Shown: positions 1 through 6,123 of the stretch, piece by piece
Position numbering within the stretch: position 1 is the first letter of the stretch
Layout: every line of letters begins with the position of its first letter
Source of the DNA: Natrialbaceae archaeon
GTDB taxonomy: Archaea; Halobacteriota; Halobacteria; Halobacteriales; Natrialbaceae
NCBI GenBank assembly: GCA_003552885.1
Contig: PUPA01000039.1
Coordinates: 1-8,714, forward strand
DNA length: 8,714 nt
Reading direction: 5' to 3'
Notes under the pieces: generated by a model
Databases searched by the model: none
The model's input: only the letters and a program-made list of their open reading frames with translations
Told to the model about the DNA's origin: nothing
Position numbers and translations under genes: made by a program

Positions 1-424
1 CGCCGCGGAGTGTCTCGGGCTCGGGGAGGTCGCCCTCGAGTCGGCGATCGAGTACGCGAGCGAGCGGGAGGTCTTCGGCGGGCCGATCGGCGCGAACCAG
101 GCGATCCAGCACCCGCTCGCGGCGGCCTACGCCGACCTGCTCGCGGCGAAACAGGTGATCTACGGCGCCGCCGACCGCCTGGAGGGGCTCGACCGCCGGG
201 AGGCCGGCGCGCAGGCGAACGTCGCCAAGTACCTCGCGGCGGAGGCGACCTACGGGGCTGCCGACGCCGCCGTCCAGACCCACGGCGGGTTCGGCGTCGC
301 CCGCGAGTACGACGTCGAACGGTACTTCCGGGAGGCCCGGCTCACCCGCCTGGTCCCGATCACCCAGCAGCTCACGCTCAACTACCTCGGCGAGCACGTC
401 CTCGGGCTACCCCGGTCGTACTGA
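1..424 (+). CDS. Acyl-CoA dehydrogenase, C-terminal fragment (5' end outside window)
   Basis: Flavin-dependent acyl-CoA dehydrogenase, which would introduce the alpha-beta double bond into an acyl-CoA in the cytoplasm. About 140 residues are visible, read in frame from position 2 to the TGA at 422-424. They form the C-terminal helical domain: the EREVFGGPIGANQAIQHPLA stretch (FAD/dimer contact segment), then the family signature around QTHGGFG and ERYFREARLTRL, ending in LGLPRSY. The position that holds the catalytic Glu in medium-chain enzymes (the YEGT motif) reads LVPIT here, so this is not a canonical MCAD-type active site. Isovaleryl-CoA-type enzymes carry the base earlier, on a helix that would lie just upstream of the window. 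The gene is 69 bp upstream of the MaoC hydratase and on the same strand, consistent with a shared acyl-CoA degradation role. Family is certain; substrate is not determinable. Confidence 0.93.
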   Translation, partial: AAECLGLGEVALESAIEYASEREVFGGPIGANQAIQHPLAAAYADLLAAKQVIYGAADRLEGLDRREAGAQANVAKYLAAEATYGAADAAVQTHGGFGVAREYDVERYFREARLTRLVPITQQLTLNYLGEHVLGLPRSY

Positions 425-462
425 GGACTCCCCGGTTCGCCGGTCGACGAGGCGTCACGGGG

Positions 463-468
463 TATTTT
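463..468 (+). promoter_or_regulatory. TATA-like box for the MaoC gene
   Basis: The AT-rich TATTTT stands out in GC-rich sequence and is centred about 28 nt upstream of the ATG at 494. This is the spacing expected if transcription starts at or near the start codon, as in haloarchaeal leaderless mRNAs. It also favours ATG 494 over the TTG at 467 or the GTG at 473, which lie inside or just after the box. Confidence 0.5.
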
Positions 469-493
469 GTCGGTGAGCGACGCAGATCAGAAT

Positions 494-1189
494 ATGGTAG
501 CGGACGACGGCCCGACGACGGACGACGAGACGAGCGACCCGACGAAGGACGATCCCACAGCAGACGACGAGACGAACGACCCGACGACGGACGATCCCAC
601 AGCAGACGACGAGACGAGCGACGACGGCGTGGCGACCGACGGCTCCGGCGATCGACGGCTGGTCGCGGGCTGGCACGGCCGCTACTACGAGGACTTCGCG
701 GTCGGCGACGTCTACAAACACCCGTTCGGACGGACCGTCACCGAGACGGACAACGTCTGGCTGACGAACGTGACGATGAACCTCAACCCGATGCACTTCA
801 ACGAGCCTTACGCCGCCCAGACGGAGTTCGGCGAGCGGCTCGTCGACGGCCTGTTCGTGATCGCGCTGGCGGTCGGGATGAGCGTCGTCGACGTCTCGGT
901 GAACGCCACCGCGAACCTCGGCTACGACGAGGTGCGCCACCACGCGCCGGTGTTCCACGGGGACACCATCTTCGCCGAGACGGAGGTCCTCGACAAACGC
1001 GAGAGCGACTCCCGGCCCCACGTCGGCATCGTCTCCACCGAGTTGCGCGCGTACAACCAGGACGACGAGCTGGTGCTCTCGCTGAAACGGACGCCGATGG
1101 TTCGAAAACGGGAGTCAGCCGAGCCCTCGGCGGCCCGACCGCCCGGCTGGCCCGCGGGGATCGGCACCCAGCCCGAGGATCTGGAGTGA
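494..1189 (+). CDS. MaoC-family hot-dog hydratase with repetitive acidic N-terminal tail
   Basis: 231-residue protein. Residues 1 to about 50 are a low-complexity tail of Asp, Thr, Glu and Pro built from 14-residue repeats. From about residue 53 (RRLVAGWHGRYYEDFAVGD) it is a MaoC-like hot-dog domain, with VTETDNVWLTNVTMNLNPMH at the hydratase motif (M95 to H101), then LVDGLFVIALAVGM, and a C-terminal APVFHGDTIFAETEVLDKR segment typical of the family. Such enzymes hydrate enoyl-CoA or dehydrate hydroxyacyl/methylmalyl-CoA thioesters. The catalytic Asp of (R)-specific enoyl-CoA hydratases is Asn96 here, while His101 is kept; from memory this TMN..P.H form belongs to a mesaconyl-CoA-hydratase-like subgroup rather than the PhaJ type. 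ATG 494 is chosen from the upstream TATA-like box; GTG 629 is an alternative that would omit the tail. It lies between an acyl-CoA dehydrogenase and an acyl-CoA synthetase. Confidence 0.88.
   Translation: MVADDGPTTDDETSDPTKDDPTADDETNDPTTDDPTADDETSDDGVATDGSGDRRLVAGWHGRYYEDFAVGDVYKHPFGRTVTETDNVWLTNVTMNLNPMHFNEPYAAQTEFGERLVDGLFVIALAVGMSVVDVSVNATANLGYDEVRHHAPVFHGDTIFAETEVLDKRESDSRPHVGIVSTELRAYNQDDELVLSLKRTPMVRKRESAEPSAARPPGWPAGIGTQPEDLE
521..625 (+). repeat. 42-bp tandem repeat inside the MaoC gene
   Basis: Two full 42-bp units (521-562 and 563-604) differ at only two bases, and a partial third unit covers 605-625. They encode DDETSDPTKDDPTA, DDETNDPTTDDPTA and DDETSDD. A degraded partial unit (DDGPTT, from 503) precedes them. 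The period is a multiple of three, so copy-number change keeps the reading frame. Confidence 0.95.
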
Positions 1190-1252
1190 CGCGTCGGCCC
1201 GTAGAGATCCCCCGGAAGACGAGAGCCGACGTCGGTCGGATCGGACACGATC

Positions 1253-1264
1253 GATAACTTACTT
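1253..1264 (+). promoter_or_regulatory. TATA-like element for the acyl-CoA synthetase gene
   Basis: GATAACTTACTT is the only AT-rich island in the 100-bp gap after the MaoC gene. Its centre is about 31 nt upstream of ATG 1290, which suggests a separate promoter with a very short or absent leader. Confidence 0.4.
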
Positions 1265-1289
1265 CTCGTGGCCGGACGATCGGTGCAGC

Positions 1290-3281
1290 ATGGAACACGA
1301 CACGGTCGATCGAGTGGTCCACGAACCCACCCGCGAGTTCGTCGAGTCGACGAACGTCTACGCGTTCATGGAGAGCTACGGGATCGAGAGCTACGAGGAG
1401 CTGATCGAACGGACCACGACGGAGCTGGGCGACGGCGAGAGCGGCGTCGACTGGTTCTGGGACGAGCTGGTCGACTATCTCGGGATCGAGTTCTACGAGC
1501 CCTACGAGGCCGTCCGGGACGACACGGACGGCCCGCAGTTCTCAGAGTGGTACCCCGGCGGGGAGCTCAACCTCGCACACAACGTCCTCGACCGCCACGC
1601 GGCGGTCGACGCCGAGCGACGGAACACCGTCGCCACGATCTGGGAGGGCGAGAACGGCGAGGTCAGGGAAGTGACGTACCACGAGCTCCACCGACAGGCG
1701 AGCCAGGTGGCGTCGGCCCTGGAGGCCCGGGGGGTCGACACCGGCGACACCGTCGCCCTCTACATGCCGATGGTTCCGGAGGTCGTCTCGATCCTCTATG
1801 GCTGTTTCAAGATCGGCGCGATCGCGGTGCCGATCTTCTCGGGGTTCGGCGTCGACGCCACGGCGACCCGGATCGAGGACAGCGAACCCCGCGTGCTGTT
1901 CACCGGCGACGGCTTCCTGCGTCGGGGCTCGCCGGTCTTCTTGAAACAGAGCGCCGACGAGGCGATCGAGGAGGCGGGCCACGTCGAACACACGATCGTC
2001 TACGACCGGCTCGGCTCCAGCGAGGGCGGCGAGATCCCCTGGACCGACCGCGACGAGTGGTTCCACGAGGCCGTCGGGACCGCCGCGGACGACTACGAGA
2101 GCAAGTCCCTGCCCGCCGACCAGGAGTCCATGCTGCTTTACTCCTCCGGCACGACGGGACGGCCGAAGGGGATCGTCCACACCCACGCCGGCGTCGGGGT
2201 CCAGTGTCCGAAGGAGCTTCACTTCGGGATGGACCTCAAACCCGCCGACCGCTTCTTCTGGGTCAGCGACATCGGCTGGATGATGGGGCCGTGGACGCTG
2301 ATCGGCACCCACACCTTCGGCGGGACGGTCTTCATCTACGAGGGGGCACCAGACCACCCGGGTCCCGACCGGTTCTGGGAGATGATCGACCGCCACGGGC
2401 TCACCCAGTTCGGCATCTCCCCGACGGCGATTCGGGCCCTGCGCAAGTACGGCGAGCAGCCCCTGGAAGGTCACGACCTCTCCTCGCTGCGGATCCTCGG
2501 CTCGACGGGCGAACCCTGGGATCCCGAGTCCTGGGAGTGGTTCCACGAGCACGTCGGCGGCGGGGAGTGTCCGATCGTCAACATCTCCGGCGGGACCGAG
2601 ATCTGTGGCTGTTTCCTGATGCCGATGCCGAGTGAACCCCTCAAACCGTGTACGCTCGGCGGCCCCGGCCTCGGGATGGACATCGACATCGTAAACGGCG
2701 ACGGCGAGTCGGTCAGAGACGACCACGAACGCGGCTTTCTCGTCGCCAGAGACTCCTGTCCGTCGATGACCAAGAGCCTCTGGAGCGGCGACGAACGCTA
2801 CCTCGAGGAGTACTGGTCGACGTTCGAGGACATGTGGGACCACGGCGACTGGGCCCAGAAGGACGAAGACGGCTTCTGGTTCCTCCACGGGCGGGCCGAC
2901 GACGCCCTCAACGTCGCCGGACGGAAGGTCGGTCCCGCCGAGGTCGAGGGCGCGCTGATCGACCACGAGGCGGTGAACCAGGCCGCCGCGGTCGGCGCAC
3001 CCGACGAGACCACCGGCACCGCCGTCGTCGCCTACGTCATCTTAGAGGACGGCGTCGAGGAGACGGACGAGCTCCGCGCGGCGCTCACCGAGCAGGTCGG
3101 CGAGGAACTCGGCAAGCCGTTTCGCCCGCGCGAGATCCTGTTCGTCGACGCCTTCCCGAAGACCCAGTCGGGGAAGATCATCCGCCGGGCCATCGAGGCC
3201 GCCTACACCGGCGAGGGCCTCGGTGATCTCTCGAGTCTCGAGAACCCCGAGGCCCTCGCGGCCCTGGAGGAGCCACGGTAG
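1290..3281 (+). CDS. AMP-forming acyl-CoA synthetase (acetyl-CoA synthetase superfamily)
   Basis: 663-residue ligase that activates a carboxylic acid with ATP and CoA through an acyl-AMP intermediate. An ACAS-type N-terminal region (about residues 25-110, FWDELVDYLGIEFYEPYEAV and GGELNLAHNVLDRHA) leads into the AMP-binding domain. Adenylate-forming motifs are intact: YSSGTTGRPKG (284-294), GGTE (434-437), GDW (519-521) and HGRADDALNVAGRKVG (533-548). The C-terminal catalytic lysine is K629 in PKTQSGKIIRR. Length matches acetyl-CoA synthetases (about 650), but the segment equivalent to the acetate-pocket DTWWQTETGG reads VNISGGTEICG, replacing the bulky Trp that limits Acs to short acids. A larger or branched substrate is therefore likely (inference). 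K629 is the residue acetylated for control in bacterial Acs; nothing here shows that it is modified. It follows the MaoC gene by 100 bp and converges on the SAMP-like gene. Confidence 0.95.
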   Translation: MEHDTVDRVVHEPTREFVESTNVYAFMESYGIESYEELIERTTTELGDGESGVDWFWDELVDYLGIEFYEPYEAVRDDTDGPQFSEWYPGGELNLAHNVLDRHAAVDAERRNTVATIWEGENGEVREVTYHELHRQASQVASALEARGVDTGDTVALYMPMVPEVVSILYGCFKIGAIAVPIFSGFGVDATATRIEDSEPRVLFTGDGFLRRGSPVFLKQSADEAIEEAGHVEHTIVYDRLGSSEGGEIPWTDRDEWFHEAVGTAADDYESKSLPADQESMLLYSSGTTGRPKGIVHTHAGVGVQCPKELHFGMDLKPADRFFWVSDIGWMMGPWTLIGTHTFGGTVFIYEGAPDHPGPDRFWEMIDRHGLTQFGISPTAIRALRKYGEQPLEGHDLSSLRILGSTGEPWDPESWEWFHEHVGGGECPIVNISGGTEICGCFLMPMPSEPLKPCTLGGPGLGMDIDIVNGDGESVRDDHERGFLVARDSCPSMTKSLWSGDERYLEEYWSTFEDMWDHGDWAQKDEDGFWFLHGRADDALNVAGRKVGPAEVEGALIDHEAVNQAAAVGAPDETTGTAVVAYVILEDGVEETDELRAALTEQVGEELGKPFRPREILFVDAFPKTQSGKIIRRAIEAAYTGEGLGDLSSLENPEALAALEEPR

Positions 3282-3297
3282 ACGGTCCGGTGTCTGC

Positions 3298-3573
3298 TCA
3301 GCCGCCGTAGACCGACGGAACGAGCCGGTAGACGTCGCCCTCCTCGAGGGCGGTCTCGAGCCCGTCTACGTGGCGGACGTCCCGTCGGTTCTTCGTGACG
3401 ACCGTCTCGCCGGCCAGCCCGTCGCCCTCGAGCAACCGTCCCTCGAGGACCGGAAACTCGCGTTCGAGTTCGGCGAGCAGGTCGCCGACGGTCTCGCCGT
3501 CGGGGTCGCGTTCGAGGCGCTTTCGACCGACGTCCTCGCGAAACGGTCCGAAGAGGTGACACTCGACGTTCAC
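3298..3573 (-). CDS. SAMP/MoaD-like small ubiquitin-fold modifier protein
   Basis: 91-residue beta-grasp protein of the MoaD/ThiS superfamily. It begins MNVECHLFGPFREDVGRK, has the central TVGDLLAELEREFP segment, then HVDGLETALEEGDVYRLVP, and ends in SVYGG. The terminal Gly90-Gly91 is the feature adenylated by an E1-like UbaA enzyme and used either for protein conjugation (sampylation) or as a sulfur carrier for molybdopterin and tRNA thiolation. The pattern recalls Haloferax SAMP3/SAMP1 more than SAMP2; this is from memory, not alignment. The start is GTG at 3573-3571; no in-frame ATG fits, and a TATA-like box lies about 27 nt upstream. It lies 59 bp downstream of the NAD kinase fusion gene on the same strand, and its stop codon is 16 bp from that of the convergent acyl-CoA synthetase. 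No E1 or MoaE partner is in the window. Confidence 0.85.
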   Translation of the reverse strand: MNVECHLFGPFREDVGRKRLERDPDGETVGDLLAELEREFPVLEGRLLEGDGLAGETVVTKNRRDVRHVDGLETALEEGDVYRLVPSVYGG

Positions 3574-3596
3574 GCGATTCCCTACCGGTCCGGAAC

Positions 3597-3604
3597 GCTT
3601 GTAG
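3597..3604 (-). promoter_or_regulatory. TATA-like box for the SAMP-like gene
   Basis: Read on the minus strand, CTACAAGC is centred about 27 nt upstream of the GTG start at 3573. It supports that start and suggests the small gene can be transcribed apart from the NAD kinase fusion upstream. Confidence 0.4.
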
Positions 3605-3632
3605 CCGACGGTCGGCTCCGGTCCCCGGCCGA

Positions 3633-5345
3633 TCAATCGTCGGCGTTGTACAGCCGCTCGTTGCGTCTGAGCCGGCGCATGATCTCCGGGTGGATGTGGC
3701 CGTTCGAGCCGACCAGCTCCCGGCGTTCGCGGTCGGCGTACGGGTCGAACGGCTCGCCGCTGGAGTCGGTCAGCGTCGCGCCCGCCTCCCGGGCGACGAG
3801 GATGCCCGCGGCGACGTCCCAGGGGTAGGTGTCGTACTCCCAGACGGCGTCGGCGCTGCCGCTGGCGAGATAACAGAGGTGGAGCGCGGCCGAGCCCAGC
3901 CGGCGGACCCCGCGGGTGTGCTCGTAGAAGTGTGCCAGGAAGCTCCCGTCGGGGTCGTAGCCGGACATCAGCATGCTCTCGTCCAGCCGGTCGCGGTCGG
4001 TGGTCTCGATCGGGACGCCGTTTTTGTACGCACCGCCGCCGGCGGTCGCGCTCCACCGTTCGTTCGTCTCGGGGGCGTAGACGACGCCGACGATCGGCTC
4101 GCCGTCTTCCAGCAGGGCGATCGAGACGGCGTAGTTGGGGTTGCCGTTGGCGTAGTTTCCGGTTCCGTCGAGGGGATCGATCACCCAGGTGTACGGGCTC
4201 TCGACGTCGATGCTCCCCTCGCTGAAGATCCCCTCCTCGGTCCGGATGGCGTGGTCGGGGTACTCGTTTTCGATGGCCGTGGCGATGATGTTCTCCGAGA
4301 GGTGGTCGGCTTCGGTGATGACGTCCGAACGGTCGGTCTTGAACTCCTCGGACTCGACCCGACCGTGGAGGTCCCGCAGCGGCCCGCCGACGCTCTCGGC
4401 GGCCTCCGTGGCGACCCGCAGGGCGCGTTCTGACAGCTCCCTCGGGCCCTGCCCGGCCGTCACCCCGGCGGGGAGTGGCCTGTTCTCGGCGCCGCGGGCG
4501 CCCCAGCCAAGGTGTTCGGCGATCGCGGTGAAGAAGTCGTCGTCGTGGCTCGTCCGGACGACGTTCGCCGTCCGATCCGCACCGGTGATCGTCACCAGCT
4601 CCTCGCTCCCGAGGCGGACGTGGTGGCGGCCGCCGTCGACGAGCAGGTCGATCGCGTCGTCGGTGACGATTCGGACGACCGTACCCTCGCTGACGATTAG
4701 CGGGCGGACGCCGATCCGGTGGGTGTGGAGGGGGACGATCTGGAGCGAGGCGTTGTTCGTCGGGTTGTGTATCGGCCCGCCGGCCGACAGGGAGATGCCG
4801 GTCGATCCGGTCGGCGTCGCGACCGCGAGGCCGGTTCCCTCGTAGGCGCCGACGTAGCCGTCGTCGGCGAAGACGTCGAGGGTGGTGATCTTCCGGCCGA
4901 ACGGCTCGGCGGGCGGGACGTGCTGGAGGACGACGTCGTTTATGCCCGTCGCCGAGAGCTCCCCGGCCTCGACGGCCAGCTGCTGGCGGTTGTCGATCGT
5001 CGCCCGGCCGCCGAGGACCTCCGAGAGCGCCGCCTCGAGGTCCTCGACGTCGACCCGGACGAGGAAGGCGAGGCTGCCGGTGTTGATCCCCAGGACGGGG
5101 ACGTTCCGCGGCTCGAACTGCTGGATCCCCTCGAGGAAGGTGCCGTCACCCCCGACCGTGATCCCGAGCGTCTCCGCCTCGGGGTCGTAGACATCGACGA
5201 CGCTCTCGCCGACGGGGACCGTCTCGAGCCCGAGGCCGTTCTCCGCGGTCCACTCCCGGAGCCGGTCGACGACCGCCGGACTCCCGTCGGTCGGGCTGAC
5301 GACCGCGATCAGCTCCTCGACCGTCGCCAGCCGTCGTCCGCGCAT
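3633..5345 (-). CDS. Bifunctional NAD kinase / inositol monophosphatase-family (probable NADP phosphatase) fusion
   Basis: 570-residue two-domain enzyme. The N-terminal half (about 1-270) is an ATP/polyphosphate-NAD kinase: GGDGTFLEG with catalytic-type Asp67 (65-73), GINDVVLQH, and the glycine-rich EGTGLAVATPTGSTG (169-183). The C-terminal half (about 310-565) is an inositol-monophosphatase-fold phosphatase with complete metal sites: RTEEG (E370/E371), WVIDPLDGT (387-395; D390, D393) and YPWDVAAG (W509, D510). In Methanocaldococcus MJ0917 such a fusion makes NADP from NAD and also dephosphorylates NADP; the same paired activities are inferred here, although archaeal IMPases may also act on inositol phosphates or fructose bisphosphate. 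The start is ATG 5345: the reading frame stays open much further upstream, but that extension is antisense to the NUDIX and neighbouring genes and lacks domain content. It is divergent from the NUDIX gene, with 171 bp between. Confidence 0.95.
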   Translation of the reverse strand: MRGRRLATVEELIAVVSPTDGSPAVVDRLREWTAENGLGLETVPVGESVVDVYDPEAETLGITVGGDGTFLEGIQQFEPRNVPVLGINTGSLAFLVRVDVEDLEAALSEVLGGRATIDNRQQLAVEAGELSATGINDVVLQHVPPAEPFGRKITTLDVFADDGYVGAYEGTGLAVATPTGSTGISLSAGGPIHNPTNNASLQIVPLHTHRIGVRPLIVSEGTVVRIVTDDAIDLLVDGGRHHVRLGSEELVTITGADRTANVVRTSHDDDFFTAIAEHLGWGARGAENRPLPAGVTAGQGPRELSERALRVATEAAESVGGPLRDLHGRVESEEFKTDRSDVITEADHLSENIIATAIENEYPDHAIRTEEGIFSEGSIDVESPYTWVIDPLDGTGNYANGNPNYAVSIALLEDGEPIVGVVYAPETNERWSATAGGGAYKNGVPIETTDRDRLDESMLMSGYDPDGSFLAHFYEHTRGVRRLGSAALHLCYLASGSADAVWEYDTYPWDVAAGILVAREAGATLTDSSGEPFDPYADRERRELVGSNGHIHPEIMRRLRRNERLYNADD

Positions 5346-5369
5346 TCGACAGTCAAGGGTGGCCGCGTC

Positions 5370-5378
5370 CACAAGAAG
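5370..5378 (-). promoter_or_regulatory. Weak AT-rich element for the NAD kinase fusion gene
   Basis: On the minus strand this reads CTTCTTGTG, centred about 28 nt upstream of ATG 5345. It is a poor TATA match, but its spacing agrees with the other genes in the window. Confidence 0.25.
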
Positions 5379-5486
5379 AGCTCGGTTCGTCTCCGACCAC
5401 TGGCCCGGTTTCCGGTGACGGATCGGTACGACCCCTGGCCGGGAAGTCCGTCGTGGGGAGGGCGGTCGTCGAGGGCAAACGGCAGC

Positions 5487-5492
5487 TACAAT
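5487..5492 (+). promoter_or_regulatory. TATA-like box for the NUDIX gene
   Basis: TACAAT is centred 27-28 nt upstream of ATG 5517 and is the most AT-rich point near the start. It supports ATG 5517 and a leaderless transcript. It lies in the divergent region shared with the NAD kinase fusion gene. Confidence 0.45.
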
Positions 5493-5516
5493 CGCCTGGA
5501 GCCTCACGGTTCGGCC

Positions 5517-6053
5517 ATGAGAGAACCCGACGACTGGCGGCTGCTCGAATCGACCACCGAGTACGAGACGGACTGGTACGACGGCGGCTACGATCGCCTC
5601 GAACAGCCCGACGGGACGGAGAAACGCTACTACTGGGCCGAGCTGCCCGACGCGGTCGTCGTCGTCGCCCGGATCGACGACGAGCTCCTGTTCGTCGAAC
5701 AGTACCGGCCGACGATCCGGGAGACACACCTCGAGCTCCCGGCCGGCATCGTCGAGGACGGCGAGTCCTACACGGTCGCGGCCGCCCGCGAACTCGAGGA
5801 GGAGACCGGCTTCCGGCCGACGAGCACCGCGTTGCTCCAGGAGTACGCCGTCGCGACGGGTGTGCTCCGACACGATCGGGCGGTCGTCTACGCCGACGGA
5901 CTCGAACCCGGCCGGCGGGACCTCGACAGCAACGAGTTCCTCGAGGTACGGACGGTGCCGGTCGAGGAGGCGATCGACCGCGCTCGGGAGCCGCCCGCGA
6001 ACGACTCGACGATCTCGGCGCTGTTGTTGGCACGGGAGGACGGGTTGCTCTGA
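5517..6053 (+). CDS. NUDIX hydrolase (ADP-ribose pyrophosphatase-like)
   Basis: 178-residue NUDIX enzyme, expected to cleave a nucleoside diphosphate linked to another group using Mg2+. The NUDIX box is perfect: G77, five residues, E83, seven residues, then RELEEETGF at 91-99, including the metal-binding E95 and E96. The region before it (VVVVARIDDELLFVEQYRPTIRETHLELPAG) matches the ADP-ribose pyrophosphatase branch, where an RP and an LPAG precede the box. The downstream proline often used to call ADP-ribose specificity is not evident (the segment reads YAVATGVLRHD), so the exact substrate stays open. ATG 5517 is chosen because the domain starts just after it and a TATA-like box lies 27-28 nt upstream; the frame is open far further upstream, but only antisense to the NAD kinase gene. 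Its divergent pairing with an NAD kinase fusion hints at nicotinamide nucleotide turnover. Confidence 0.92.
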   Translation: MREPDDWRLLESTTEYETDWYDGGYDRLEQPDGTEKRYYWAELPDAVVVVARIDDELLFVEQYRPTIRETHLELPAGIVEDGESYTVAAARELEEETGFRPTSTALLQEYAVATGVLRHDRAVVYADGLEPGRRDLDSNEFLEVRTVPVEEAIDRAREPPANDSTISALLLAREDGLL

Positions 6054-6092
6054 CCGGGCCGACGGGGCTACTTCCCCGCCGGTCCGAAGCGC

Positions 6093-6098
6093 TTTTAC
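6093..6098 (+). promoter_or_regulatory. TATA-like box for the small membrane protein gene
   Basis: TTTTAC is centred about 28 nt upstream of ATG 6124 in otherwise GC-rich sequence, consistent with a leaderless start at that ATG. Confidence 0.45.
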
Positions 6099-6123
6099 CG
6101 GGGCCGGAGAAACCCGCTCGGTA

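Noticed and set aside
10..1257. 415-residue Arg/Pro-rich plus-strand frame over the acyl-CoA dehydrogenase and MaoC genes
   Set aside because: The composition is that of an out-of-frame reading of acidic halophile genes; the real frames match known families.
1542..2966. 474-residue minus-strand frame inside the acyl-CoA synthetase gene
   Set aside because: It is antisense to a ligase with all adenylate-forming motifs and shows no recognisable family.
3690..4433. Long plus-strand open frames across the NAD kinase/phosphatase gene (for example 247 residues)
   Set aside because: They are antisense to a gene with complete catalytic motifs in both domains and carry no recognisable motif; long shadow frames are expected in GC-rich DNA.
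4719..5516. N-terminal extension of the NUDIX protein
   Set aside because: It overlaps the antisense NAD kinase gene and has no domain content; ATG 5517 has a matching promoter-like box.
6063..6078. CGGGG/CCCCG hairpin after the NUDIX stop as a terminator
   Set aside because: The stem is only five pairs with a six-base loop and no T-run follows directly; such stems are frequent by chance at this GC content.
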